Source of the DNA: a virus
IMG/VR virus record: IMGVR_UViG_3300018080_000128
Location: 39,828-103,827 of that record
Direction: 5' to 3' (one strand)
DNA: 64,000 bases
Part shown: one piece after another, positions 22,567 through 30,662 of the stretch
Layout of the letters: every line of letters starts with the position of its first letter
Position numbering within the stretch: position 1 is the stretch's first letter
Translations under genes and position numbers: made by a program
The notes under the pieces: model-generated
Told to the model about the DNA's origin: nothing
What the model saw: the letters and a program-made list of their open reading frames with translations, nothing else
The model's database searches: none

Positions 22567-25428
22567 TTATGCTAGGCTTCTTTGGGAAAATCTAAATACC
22601 AAATATTCTGCTGGTTTGTTGGTAGCTGCACCAACGTCACAGAATACAATGCCCTGATCCACGGTGTTCTGAGGATTGTTCGTTCGGTCGCATACTACGA
22701 AGAACGACTCGTCCGGAGTGGTTCCCGCGAAATAACCGGCCTGGAACAAACCTGTCATGAAGCTGGAAACCTGAGTTCTGATGGCAGACCACAGCTGAGG
22801 TCCGTTGTTTTTGAACACATGACCATGAGTCGCGTTGAACACGGACTTCTTCAGGAACATGAACAAACGACGACCCTGGATGTACGGCCATTCTCCGCCT
22901 GCGATGTCTAGAGTGCGAGCACCCCATACGCATCGACCAGTGTGCGGCCATTGAACCAAGCAGTTGATTCGGTTCGGATATACCGTTCCGACTTGCTCAG
23001 GAGTTAGATCCTGCTCTAGGCCGATTGCCCAGTTAAGACGACCGTCGTCGGTGCCCGCAGGAGCCTTGCCTACGTTGCGGACTGTATCAGTACGCGCATA
23101 GACGCCTGCTACGTGACCACCACAAGGAACGTCTGTCGCTACATCCGTCACAGGATCGATGATCTTGATGTGCGGGTAGTATAAAGCAGCGTAGGAGGTG
23201 TACTTGTTCAACTGGAATTTCTTCCAAGTGAGAGCTTCTTGCGGAGTCAGTCCAGCAGGAACTGTCAGGATAACGAACTTGTCCTGTGTCAATTCTGCAT
23301 AGGTGATTAGCGCGTCGGCAACAGTGACATCGGTCTGGAAGTCGGATGCAACTAACTGCATCAACTCATCAACCTTGCCAAACGCCCAGAGGCCCTTCTG
23401 GTCAGAAGCCAAGGACGCTCCAACGATGTCCGAAGACGTCATCGCAGATCCGTTGCTTCCCAGCGCCATCTCCCCTTCAATGCTTGTGCTTGGGTATGTA
23501 TAGTACGTGGCTACCTGAGTGACCGCCGAGGAAATGCTGAGAGCAGGATTCCCACTCACCGACCAGGTCAACGTAAAGTTGCCAGTCGTGTAATCGATCT
23601 CGTTGGTCCCGTTGGAATCAAGAACGAACTTCTGAGGATAACCAGTCGCCTGCGTGGTAGCCAGCGAGAGGTATCCGTCTCCATCATCAGAAACGTCGAC
23701 CACGGCTGCGTACTGGCATTCCAAGTAAATCGCAGAACCCGCTACGAACGTGTCAGCAAGACCAACACCGCCTACGTCCAGCTGATTCGCTGTAGCGCCA
23801 GTGTCGGAGATGATTCCGGTTGTGTAGTCGATTGATCCAACCACAGTGCTCGTCAGCGACTCAGAGAGACTTCCCGCTCCGTCATCAACGATGGATACCG
23901 TTCCGTCGCCAGTCAGAGTAGCAGAGATGCGAACGCTGCCAGGTGTGATTGCCGCAGGAGCAGAAGCCGTCCCAGGAGATACGATAGCCGCCGCAGCCGC
24001 AGGACCAGCTGCTCCGGTTCCGATCTGAGTCCCACTGCACCAGCGGATGTCAGAGCCAACTGCGAATGTGTCAGCAAGACCAACACCGCCAACGTTGAGT
24101 TGGTTAGCTACAGCACCCGTATCAGCAATGGCACCGGTTGTGTAATCGATTGTACCCACGGCTGTGGATGTCTTTGCCTCTGTGAGGTTACCGGCTCCGT
24201 CGTCCACGATGTCTACGAATCCGTCACCTGTCAGCTTGGCGCTAATGCGAACCGTCCCAGCGGTGATGGGTAGCAATGTCGTATCGAAGACATCTGGACC
24301 CACTACAGTAGCAGTAGCTGCCGCTGCAACGCTTCTGGCCATGAGAGGCCCACCCTCTTCAAATGTGAAGCTGGCGGTGAACGTCGCAGGATATGCTCCG
24401 TTCGCTAGGTCGTAAGTCCAACCCTTCCACTTCGTGTTGTAGTGGTCAGGAGTGACAACCGAAGAGTCGTCACTGTGTACCATAGTCGCAGAGAAATCCT
24501 CTGCTGTCGTGGCAACACCAGCCAGCTCAGTCGGGTTCATTTCGTTGCCGTATCCAATGACCTCGAAGAAATCCGAGCCATTGTAATCAGCATTCAAAAT
24601 CGTGGCTACGTAGTTCGGATCGGATGGATCGTCGAATACCAAGTCGGTAAACTGCTCATCCACCACCCATGAGGAAATGCCAGTTGCCCCGGCATCAATA
24701 TCCTCGTCAACAAACACGTTGAACCGAGTCCACTCAGCCTGTCCAGACACCTGGTAGTCATCAGACCCAGGAGTGATCCTTACGCGGTAATAATTCCCCG
24801 CAGCCCCAGGCCATTTCATCTGGAAGCGGAACACGCGATAAGTGTACACGGCCTCAATGTGATAGGAGCTACCTGTGAACTGAGCAGGGTTGGTCAGCGT
24901 AATGTTGACTTCGCCAGTGGTGTAATCGATAGATCCCGATCCGCCAGCGCCAGTTCCAGAAGCGACAAGCACTCCGTCCGAACCTGGGTCAGTAAAGATA
25001 TTGGTGAGAGTACCCTCGAAGGTAATCGTCACCGAACCCGGCGTAACCGGGGGATGTGCAAGTTGAAGCTCGTAAATGCCACTCGCCTCGACTGTGTTTC
25101 CAAGATCCTCTTCGCTCCCGGAGGGAATCGTGTACTCGTAGTCGTAGTATGCCTCGTCAGCATCGGACGGAGCCGCACGCACGACGTACGCACGCTGCCC
25201 ACCGTTTTGGAAGAACGCATACGCCATTGTTGGCGTTAGGCCGTCTTCGGTAAATGTCCCGAACTTCGTCTTGAAATCAGAGAAGCTGGTGCACAGTGTA
25301 GGCTCGTCGATTGGACCCTTGTTAGTCCAACCGAGCAATCCTAAGTTCGATGTGGAGACGCCAGTGATCGGTCCTGGACCGCTCGACTGCTCCTGCACAT
25401 ATACCCCTGGGTACGTGTAATCTGTCAT
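22567..25428 (-). CDS. Tail sheath protein with inserted repeat domains
   Basis: 953 residues, longer than typical sheath proteins. N-terminal MTDYTYPGVYVQEQSSGPGP then TSNLGLLGWTNKGPIDEPTL, and C-terminal RTLDIAGGEWPYIQGRRLFM, FLKKSVFNATHGHVFKNNGP and PDESFFVVCDRTNNPQNTVD, are sheath signatures. The middle holds several copies of a beta-rich module: SGSIDYTTGEVNITLTNP (about residue 170), VGTIDYTTGAIADTGAVANQ and VGSIDYTTGIISDTGATANQ (about residues 400-560), and EIDYTTGNFTLTWS. The second and third are near-identical at DNA level too. They probably lie on the outside of the contractile sheath. Confidence 0.9.
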   Translation of the reverse strand: MTDYTYPGVYVQEQSSGPGPITGVSTSNLGLLGWTNKGPIDEPTLCTSFSDFKTKFGTFTEDGLTPTMAYAFFQNGGQRAYVVRAAPSDADEAYYDYEYTIPSGSEEDLGNTVEASGIYELQLAHPPVTPGSVTITFEGTLTNIFTDPGSDGVLVASGTGAGGSGSIDYTTGEVNITLTNPAQFTGSSYHIEAVYTYRVFRFQMKWPGAAGNYYRVRITPGSDDYQVSGQAEWTRFNVFVDEDIDAGATGISSWVVDEQFTDLVFDDPSDPNYVATILNADYNGSDFFEVIGYGNEMNPTELAGVATTAEDFSATMVHSDDSSVVTPDHYNTKWKGWTYDLANGAYPATFTASFTFEEGGPLMARSVAAAATATVVGPDVFDTTLLPITAGTVRISAKLTGDGFVDIVDDGAGNLTEAKTSTAVGTIDYTTGAIADTGAVANQLNVGGVGLADTFAVGSDIRWCSGTQIGTGAAGPAAAAAIVSPGTASAPAAITPGSVRISATLTGDGTVSIVDDGAGSLSESLTSTVVGSIDYTTGIISDTGATANQLDVGGVGLADTFVAGSAIYLECQYAAVVDVSDDGDGYLSLATTQATGYPQKFVLDSNGTNEIDYTTGNFTLTWSVSGNPALSISSAVTQVATYYTYPSTSIEGEMALGSNGSAMTSSDIVGASLASDQKGLWAFGKVDELMQLVASDFQTDVTVADALITYAELTQDKFVILTVPAGLTPQEALTWKKFQLNKYTSYAALYYPHIKIIDPVTDVATDVPCGGHVAGVYARTDTVRNVGKAPAGTDDGRLNWAIGLEQDLTPEQVGTVYPNRINCLVQWPHTGRCVWGARTLDIAGGEWPYIQGRRLFMFLKKSVFNATHGHVFKNNGPQLWSAIRTQVSSFMTGLFQAGYFAGTTPDESFFVVCDRTNNPQNTVDQGIVFCDVGAATNKPAEYLVFRFSQRSLA

Positions 25429-25456
25429 TTTTAGCTCCGTTTGCCGAGTTTAGCGC

Positions 25457-25894
25457 CTACGCATCGCGTTTTTTGCTTTTTCCTTTGCCTTGTTTTTCTT
25501 TTTTGCTCTCAACGCTTTTCAACTCGTCAACCACGGGCTTGTCACCCTCAGCTAATCCTACTTCAGCAGATGTCATCTCGGGAGCCCCCTTGAGCTTCTT
25601 AGGGGGCTTGTCAGGACCAGTGGAGATTCCTTTTTCCGCAAAGCTATCAGCGATAGCCGAGCGAGGAGTCACACTCTCAATGTCTTTTCCTGTCACTGTC
25701 TCAGCGTTAATTGTGCTCTCAACGCCTGCGGGCTTGCCGGTCCTCTTCAGCTGCCCTTTTTTGATCAAACTCTGCACTTCGCGAGCCTGAGCATCGAAAA
25801 TCTCAACCCTCGAATGTGGCCGCACCGCAACGCTCAAACCTTTTTTTACAGGGATAGATCTCGAAACAGTTCCTGAATAGTAAAACCACGGCAT
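25457..25894 (-). CDS. Hypothetical tail-region protein with Lys-rich tail
   Basis: 145 residues. MPWFYYSGTVSRSIPVKKGL, then SVAVRPHSRVEIFDAQAREV, form a short beta-rich domain of about 50 residues; the rest is probably disordered and ends in a Lys/Glu-rich tail (SVESKKEKQGKGKSKKRDA). No family recognised. Placed between sheath and connector genes, so a structural or assembly role is likely. GAGGAGGA precedes ATG 25894. Confidence 0.7.
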   Translation of the reverse strand: MPWFYYSGTVSRSIPVKKGLSVAVRPHSRVEIFDAQAREVQSLIKKGQLKRTGKPAGVESTINAETVTGKDIESVTPRSAIADSFAEKGISTGPDKPPKKLKGAPEMTSAEVGLAEGDKPVVDELKSVESKKEKQGKGKSKKRDA

Positions 25895-25896
25895 TT

Positions 25897-26595
25897 CTAA
25901 TCCTCCTCGCCTATCACGAATTGCTCATACGTAATCCTCGGTTCCAACATGGCCGGGAATTCACGCGAGTCATGTAGATCAACCTCGCCACGAACAACAA
26001 AGGACACCGACCAGGCAACAACTCTGTCCGCAATATCGACAAGCTCCGAAGCGTTCGTAATAGACACATCTACAGCATCATATTCCCGCACGTCCCCTAG
26101 ACTGTCAATTATTTTGAAAATGAAGCTCGGCGGAAGAAAGTGCCTAAGCGCATATGTCAGCATAAGGGTTGAGTCCTGCTGTCGCCTCGCAATGACGCTG
26201 CACTCGTAAGATATGTCAAACGGAGTACCCCGCCATTGGTTCTCATACTCAGTATAACCCTCTGTCCCGTCTTCAAGAGTGACCTTCCTGGCTGTCTTCG
26301 AAGGGCCTCTTGCAACCCATTGATACCAAGGGTGGCGATCAAACGCCGGAGTCATATCAGAACGCCTAAACTGGAAACACGGAACCCTGTACGGCTGATA
26401 CACTCCCTCTGGCTCAACAAATTGACACGGAACTTTTCCATCTATGGCAGGGAAGCCAGAGTCAAGTCCCGGAACATCGCACGCGTAAATATTCCGGGTA
26501 TCGCCGTCCACAACATATGTCGTGATCTCGGCGCCGAGAGTCTGCATACACCCTTCATCCCAGTCTCGAATATCCGCTGTTCCGATTACTGTCAT
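25897..26595 (-). CDS. Tail terminator/connector-like structural protein
   Basis: 232 residues. Central YQPYRVPCFQFRRSDMTPAF, then DRHPWYQWVARGPSKTARKV and PFDISYECSVIARRQQDSTL, then MLTYALRHFLPPSFIFKIID. This order (a P-C-x-x-F-x-R segment followed by D-I-x-Y and an L-P-x-x-x-x segment) resembles tail-completion proteins of large phages, but I cannot assign a family with certainty. Position upstream of the sheath in transcription agrees with the connector end of the tail gene set. ATG 26595 has AAGGGG upstream. Confidence 0.6.
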   Translation of the reverse strand: MTVIGTADIRDWDEGCMQTLGAEITTYVVDGDTRNIYACDVPGLDSGFPAIDGKVPCQFVEPEGVYQPYRVPCFQFRRSDMTPAFDRHPWYQWVARGPSKTARKVTLEDGTEGYTEYENQWRGTPFDISYECSVIARRQQDSTLMLTYALRHFLPPSFIFKIIDSLGDVREYDAVDVSITNASELVDIADRVVAWSVSFVVRGEVDLHDSREFPAMLEPRITYEQFVIGEED

Positions 26596-26608
26596 TTGCT
26601 GCCCCTTG

Positions 26609-26622
26609 CGAACTCAAGTTCG
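26609..26622. repeat. 14-bp dispersed inverted repeat, copy 5 (CA-centred)
   Basis: Exact CGAACTCAAGTTCG in the gap between the stop of the 57-residue gene (26628) and the start of the connector-like gene (26595), next to the latter's ribosome binding site. Confidence 0.9.
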
Positions 26623-26627
26623 CGAGT

Positions 26628-26801
26628 TCAGTCTCCGCACGCTGCGCAATCGTCTACTTCGATGGCTCCAGCTTCCTGGGCCATATTGATAATCTCCAAC
26701 GCGTCGTCGATCGTCGCATCCTGGCGCTCAATCTTTCGACTCATCAGGTTGTTCTCTACATCCTTCAACGTTACGTTTAGTTCCTTCAGCTTATCTTCCA
26801 T
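26628..26801 (-). CDS. Small coiled-coil protein with C-terminal CxxC
   Basis: 57 residues from ATG 26801, chosen because GGAGGATGAC lies just upstream and overlaps the previous stop. MEDKLKELNVTLKDVENNLM is a charged coiled-coil-like helix; the end DDCAACGD has a CxxC. Longer upstream starts read inside the neighbouring gene. Function unknown. Confidence 0.55.
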   Translation of the reverse strand: MEDKLKELNVTLKDVENNLMSRKIERQDATIDDALEIINMAQEAGAIEVDDCAACGD

Positions 26802-26802
26802 G

Positions 26803-27699
26803 TCATCCTCCAACTTTCCCCGTGGGTGCATACGGCGCAAGCGCTCTCGCAAACGCATCGCCCTTTCTGTATTCAGCACTGGTCATCTCCAGCACTTCAC
26901 TGGGTATGTTAAATGAGCTTTCTCTGCCGGTTTCAACATACTCGATATACTTTCTCATTAGGCCAGGGATTTCGTCATCCAATGCCCTCAGAGCAGGTCT
27001 CCAGTGAGCATTTTGCGACTCCCCGTCGTACCCAAACTCTGCCCTGAGCACATTGTACCCCATGTCTTCTCTAGCCACAATCCCGACGGCATTCCCAGAC
27101 GTAGCGTTGTAACCGTCTTCTTGGATTTCATAGCTCGGAGCCTTGGTCGCCCTCAGTGCCTTCTGTATGGCTTTACGCTGCTTCAGTATCCGTCTCTTCA
27201 GTGCTCCAATCTCATCCTCGCGAGCACGGCGCGAGATAATCCGCGCCTTTCCCTCTGGAACATAAAACGGGAGCATGTCGGACGGCCAAGGACCATAGTG
27301 CCTCAGCACGTCAACCCACTCCGGCGACCCATGTTTGGGCTGAAAAAACAAAGCGAGTTTATCCACGTCCTTCTCGCTTACCTTGAACGACCTGGAATCG
27401 AGATATATCGCAACGGCTACGTTGCTCTTCTCGACATGGAGAAGGGCAATGCGAAGATCATCCGCGTATGAAACCTTTTCTTTTCCAACAAGAAGATCTG
27501 GCGCCAGTTGCTGAACCTTGCTCCTCACGATATTCGCTACTTCCAATAGGAACAGCATCATCCCCCAGTCAGCCCTGTCCAGCGCATCGCTAACCATCTC
27601 GTTGTACATCTTGATGTGCTTGCGGGTCATAAAGATCGCAGGCACAGGAGACTCTGTGGAAAGCCTTGGCGGCCTATACCTGAGAGTCTTCTCGCTCAT
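26803..27699 (-). CDS. Head-tail connector-like protein
   Basis: 298 residues; ATG 27699 overlaps the upstream stop as TAATG. Features: a helix MYNEMVSDALDRADWGMMLF, then ANIVRSKVQQLAPDLLVGKE and VAVAIYLDSRSFKVSEKDVD, a charged helical region with RRILKQRKAIQKALRATKAP, and WRPALRALDDEIPGLMRKYI near the end. An N-terminal helix followed by L-A-P and a beta strand, and a late F/W-x-P-A-L helix, is reminiscent of HK97-gp10-type tail completion proteins, but this is a weak match. Structural role likely from context. Confidence 0.6.
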   Translation of the reverse strand: MSEKTLRYRPPRLSTESPVPAIFMTRKHIKMYNEMVSDALDRADWGMMLFLLEVANIVRSKVQQLAPDLLVGKEKVSYADDLRIALLHVEKSNVAVAIYLDSRSFKVSEKDVDKLALFFQPKHGSPEWVDVLRHYGPWPSDMLPFYVPEGKARIISRRAREDEIGALKRRILKQRKAIQKALRATKAPSYEIQEDGYNATSGNAVGIVAREDMGYNVLRAEFGYDGESQNAHWRPALRALDDEIPGLMRKYIEYVETGRESSFNIPSEVLEMTSAEYRKGDAFARALAPYAPTGKVGG

Positions 27700-28007
27700 T
27701 ACTGATACACTTCGCTAACTGTGAACTGGGTAGTGTCCCCGTGCCCACTCCAGTTCGGCATCTCAATATAAGACTGAACTCGATACTCTCCCGCCTGGTC
27801 GAAGTCATCCACGTCAACCACGTACTGAATACTCGTTGACCCAGAAAGAGAGCCCACCCACCTATCGGTGGTTCCGTCCGGTTTGGTTACGTCCAACGCC
27901 ATGAGGGTAGCCGTAGTTATATCGCTGCAAACATCGATAATGATAATAGTCCCGATGTCTCCGACATAGTACTTTCCTGGACAATCACATGGAGTGCTAC
28001 AGGTCAT
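27699..28007 (-). CDS. Small beta-sandwich structural protein
   Basis: 102 residues; the start overlaps the repeat protein's stop as TAATG. TCSTPCDCPGKYYVGDIGTI then IIIDVCSDITTATLMALDVT and KPDGTTDRW, followed by IQYVVDVDDFDQAGEYRVQS and DTTQFTVSEVY. The strand pattern with a K-P-D-G-T turn and E-Y-R-x-Q-S is like Ig-like or BppU N-terminal-type modules of phage fibres. Three Cys near the N-terminus are unusual. Probably a virion surface or adaptor protein. Confidence 0.65.
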   Translation of the reverse strand: MTCSTPCDCPGKYYVGDIGTIIIIDVCSDITTATLMALDVTKPDGTTDRWVGSLSGSTSIQYVVDVDDFDQAGEYRVQSYIEMPNWSGHGDTTQFTVSEVYQ

Positions 28008-28474
28008 TATTCTTCTCCCTCTAGGTCCACTTTCGATGTTCCGGTCACGGCTGCCACTACTTTGGACACTAGTTCCATAGATGTTGCAACTTTAGATGAA
28101 AGATCCATGGACGACAATGTCTTAGATGAAAGCTCCATGGACGATAACGTCTTGGACACAATCCCCATGGACGTTGTGACTTTAGACGACAGATCCATGG
28201 ACAACAGCGCCCTGGACACCAGATCCATGGATTCCGTTACCTTCGACACAAGATCCATGGACGCTGTAACACCCGACGTGATCCCCATAGATGACAACGT
28301 CCTGGACACAAGATCCATGGACGTGACGACCTTGGATGTAAGACCCATGGACGTCGCAATCTTTGATGTCATGCGGAGAATCTCCACAAGCTCATCAAGG
28401 AATCTGCCTACGTTAAATCCGCCAGTGATCAGTAGATGGCCTGGCCCAAGCCCTCTGGTGACCAGTTTGTTCAA
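28007..28474 (-). CDS. Decapeptide-repeat structural protein
   Basis: 155 residues with a TTG start at 28474 (GGAG upstream; TTGA overlap with the preceding stop). The start NKLVTRGLGPGHLLITGGF is followed by a helix, then 11 copies of a 10-residue unit (consensus SKV-T-SMDLV, for example SKVTESMDLV, SRALLSMDLS, SKTLSSMELS). At DNA level this is a 30-bp repeat from about 28060 to 28380. An exact 10-residue period suggests a regular rod or solenoid. Neighbours are fibre-like proteins, so a fibre shaft or linker is likely; no family recognised. Confidence 0.7.
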   Translation of the reverse strand: MNKLVTRGLGPGHLLITGGFNVGRFLDELVEILRMTSKIATSMGLTSKVVTSMDLVSRTLSSMGITSGVTASMDLVSKVTESMDLVSRALLSMDLSSKVTTSMGIVSKTLSSMELSSKTLSSMDLSSKVATSMELVSKVVAAVTGTSKVDLEGEE

Positions 28475-28941
28475 ACAGGTCTCCTCTCAGAGACATCTAT
28501 GGATGACGGGAGCCCGTTCTCGTCGAACAGATCGAAAGTCATGAAAGGTGTCAATCCATCCTCTGCATAAAAAACCATCTGATTATTCAATATGCGCCAG
28601 CGCCCAGACTCGATAATCCGAATGGTATCGATGTCTGCCTTGACCGCCAAATCCAAAACATCCACGTCTTCAACCGTGGTGCTCTGCTTCGAGTTCACAT
28701 CGGTTAGCGTGTATTCAGCGAAATACGTTCCCGGAGACACCGTGGTTGCCCAGGTATACCGAAACGTACTGCTCGTCCCTACCTGAGCCAGCGCCGTCGA
28801 GGCCAGGACCTCTGTCTCAACGCCTGATACTATATGGTAAACCCGAACAAAGGCTGTCGTTATATTCGTCTTAGGGGTCCCATCTAACTCTTGGGCGACG
28901 ACCTGAAGTTCCACCTGGGACACATTCTGTAATTTTACCAC
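28471..28941 (-). CDS. Ig-like structural protein
   Basis: 156 residues with a GTG start at 28941 (GGAGG 6 bases upstream). VKLQNVSQVELQVVAQELDG, then TAFVRVYHIVSGVETEVLAS and RYTWATTVSPGTYFAEYTLT, then helical IDTIRIIESGRWRILNNQMV and FYAEDGLTPFMTFDLFDENG. The first half looks like an Ig-type beta sandwich and the second like the hinge found before the C-terminus of phage fibre adaptors. Gap 28942-29047 upstream of it shows no clear terminator. Confidence 0.65.
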   Translation of the reverse strand: MVKLQNVSQVELQVVAQELDGTPKTNITTAFVRVYHIVSGVETEVLASTALAQVGTSSTFRYTWATTVSPGTYFAEYTLTDVNSKQSTTVEDVDVLDLAVKADIDTIRIIESGRWRILNNQMVFYAEDGLTPFMTFDLFDENGLPSSIDVSERRPV

Positions 28942-29047
28942 TATTTGCCTCCGTAGGCGGTGTCATACCCAGGAACATTATTGCATATATCTAACCCGCC
29001 CTCTAGTTATTCAACTTGAGCAGCGGACGCACCACCACCCAGACGTG

Positions 29048-29581
29048 CTAGTTGTCCCACACGTCCTTCGGAGGGTTGACCTTCAAAAAGTCGCCGTGCC
29101 TTTCCACGAAATTGCAAAACTGAGCAGGAGGGACTATCACCGGATCCAGGTTCTCCCCTCCGGGAACCCCTGCCCGTTTCATCACTGTCAACACCCACTC
29201 AAAGCACATATACCTAGAGGCCCAATGAATAGGCTTAAGCCTCTTGATACGTAGAATCTTGAAAAGCAGCAGCTTGATGATCGAAGTAAATAGTCCGAGC
29301 CAGTCGTACCCTCCGCCAAGGTCCCCTCCTGATAGACGTATGCCTTCCCACAGATCTCCCTTGTACTCCCAGCATTCGATCCGCTGGTAACGCTTCATTG
29401 CCCGATCCACCGGAAGAATAACCGGGCCATCCTCTAGAATGTCCAGCGCCATCCACTCCTCAAAACCCTTGTCCTGGTACACCACAAAAACATGATTGAA
29501 CCAAGTATCAGTGACAGCGCGAATCAATGGCGCATACCAAGAGTTGGACCTTGCCAGAACTATCAAGACTCTATTACTCAT
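29048..29581 (-). CDS. Permuted NlpC/P60-like (YiiX-type) enzyme
   Basis: 177 residues. His30 in DTWFNHVFVVYQDKG precedes Cys126 in ASRYMCFEWVLTVMKRAG, with Glu128 nearby. His-before-Cys is the circularly permuted order seen in YiiX/YebB-type NlpC/P60 proteins and their relatives, which cleave peptidoglycan peptides or act on lipids. Between them a hydrophobic IIKLLLFKIL segment occurs. Start ATG 29581 overlaps the upstream stop (ATGA). In a fibre gene cluster it may help penetration of the cell surface, but the substrate cannot be read from the sequence. Confidence 0.6.
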   Translation of the reverse strand: MSNRVLIVLARSNSWYAPLIRAVTDTWFNHVFVVYQDKGFEEWMALDILEDGPVILPVDRAMKRYQRIECWEYKGDLWEGIRLSGGDLGGGYDWLGLFTSIIKLLLFKILRIKRLKPIHWASRYMCFEWVLTVMKRAGVPGGENLDPVIVPPAQFCNFVERHGDFLKVNPPKDVWDN

Positions 29582-30171
29582 AGATCTGGATCCTCGTAGA
29601 TCTCAACAAAATAACGAGGCTTCGCGATTGTTGCGTTCTCTGCCACATTCGACTTCTTTTTGTATGGAGCGTTGTCTGCAATTCGAATCACCATCTTCGT
29701 AAGCTTCAGACCGCCAGCAGCGTCAAGCCCTTTTGTTGACCAAAACGTTGGCGGTATCGGAAACGAAATATCATACTGAGTGTAGTCACCAACTGCACCT
29801 GACTCGTTTTTCACAGGCGTCTTCGTGTGCGCTCGTGAAATCCAATCTTTCATAGTCGCGTACGTGACTGTCTTTAGCTTCATTTCCGTTGTGTAGCCGT
29901 CTTGCGGAATATACCCGTAAAACTCCACCAAAAACTCAGAACCCGAAGGCATATCAACATCTTCTGCAAGATCAAGTTGCATGCCAGTAATCTTGACGAC
30001 TTTGTCCTTGTAATCAGATGGCGCATTTTCATCGGATGGGTCTAGAACCCACGAACTGTCAGCCGTACCGTTAATCCAAGAACCCTCATCTGCAAAATCA
30101 TGCACGCCAATCGAGTCTTGAATGCACTCAACTGACAACCCGTTTTTCTGTGTTCCAAAACTCAAGCTCAT
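29578..30171 (-). CDS. Hypothetical structural protein near fibre genes
   Basis: 197 residues from ATG 30171 (ATGA overlap with upstream stop; an earlier in-frame start six codons before is less likely). Beta-rich with KVVKITGMQLDLAEDVDMPS, then GSEFLVEFYGYIPQDGYTTE and TQYDISFPIPPTFWS, and KLTKMVIRIADNAPYKKKSN. No repeats, no signal peptide. No family recognised; context suggests a distal tail or fibre component. Confidence 0.65.
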   Translation of the reverse strand: MSLSFGTQKNGLSVECIQDSIGVHDFADEGSWINGTADSSWVLDPSDENAPSDYKDKVVKITGMQLDLAEDVDMPSGSEFLVEFYGYIPQDGYTTEMKLKTVTYATMKDWISRAHTKTPVKNESGAVGDYTQYDISFPIPPTFWSTKGLDAAGGLKLTKMVIRIADNAPYKKKSNVAENATIAKPRYFVEIYEDPDL

Positions 30172-30653
30172 GTCGTCCACGCTCTCCATTGAAATTGCAT
30201 CGTTGTGATGGCGTCTCCCTTGCGAGAGCCATTAGCTTCAACTAAAAAATTAAACCCATTAAGAGTTGTCTTTACAAGCTCCATATTTGCAAGTCCGGTT
30301 AGCTCTGCATTAAAAATCTCTATAGTCGGCTCAGACGCAAAAGCACTCCTAAACTTAACGCGAGATCGGTGTTTCGATCCGCGCTTATTCCCCGCCTTGT
30401 GCTCAAAATACTCCTCACCCTCCTGTAGCTTGAACTTGCTTGAGATCTGGCATGCAGAGACCAAGGCTTCAAGCTCAGCCTCCTGTGCCCCTGTCAGTTC
30501 CTCGCCGTACCATATTTTTATCCAGTTTTCCCCTGGATGATAAGAGATGTCTATCCATGACAATCCAGCCATCACGCTGGACCGATCATGTAAGAACTTC
30601 AGATAACCTTGATCCGGCTTACCAGGAAGCCCCATGATTTGTTTCATACTCAT
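30168..30653 (-). CDS. H-type-lectin-like protein
   Basis: 161 residues. The second half reads RVKFRSAFASEPTIEIFNAE, then LTGLANMELVKTTLNGFNFL and AITTMQFQWRAW. A V-x-F-x-x-x-F-x-x-x-P strand, then a G-F-x-x turn and a W-x-A end is the H-type lectin pattern, found in invertebrate lectins and some phage receptor-binding proteins. The N-terminal half (MGLPGKPDQGYLKFLHDRSS) is unknown. A sugar-binding part of the adsorption apparatus is plausible. AGGAGG precedes ATG 30653. Confidence 0.55.
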   Translation of the reverse strand: MSMKQIMGLPGKPDQGYLKFLHDRSSVMAGLSWIDISYHPGENWIKIWYGEELTGAQEAELEALVSACQISSKFKLQEGEEYFEHKAGNKRGSKHRSRVKFRSAFASEPTIEIFNAELTGLANMELVKTTLNGFNFLVEANGSRKGDAITTMQFQWRAWTT

Positions 30654-30662
30654 TCGTGCCTC

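Noticed and set aside
28060-28380. Regular 30-bp repeats resembling a CRISPR array
   Set aside because: The repeats are contiguous with no unique spacers, stay in frame in a gene coupled to its neighbours, and code for regular decapeptides.
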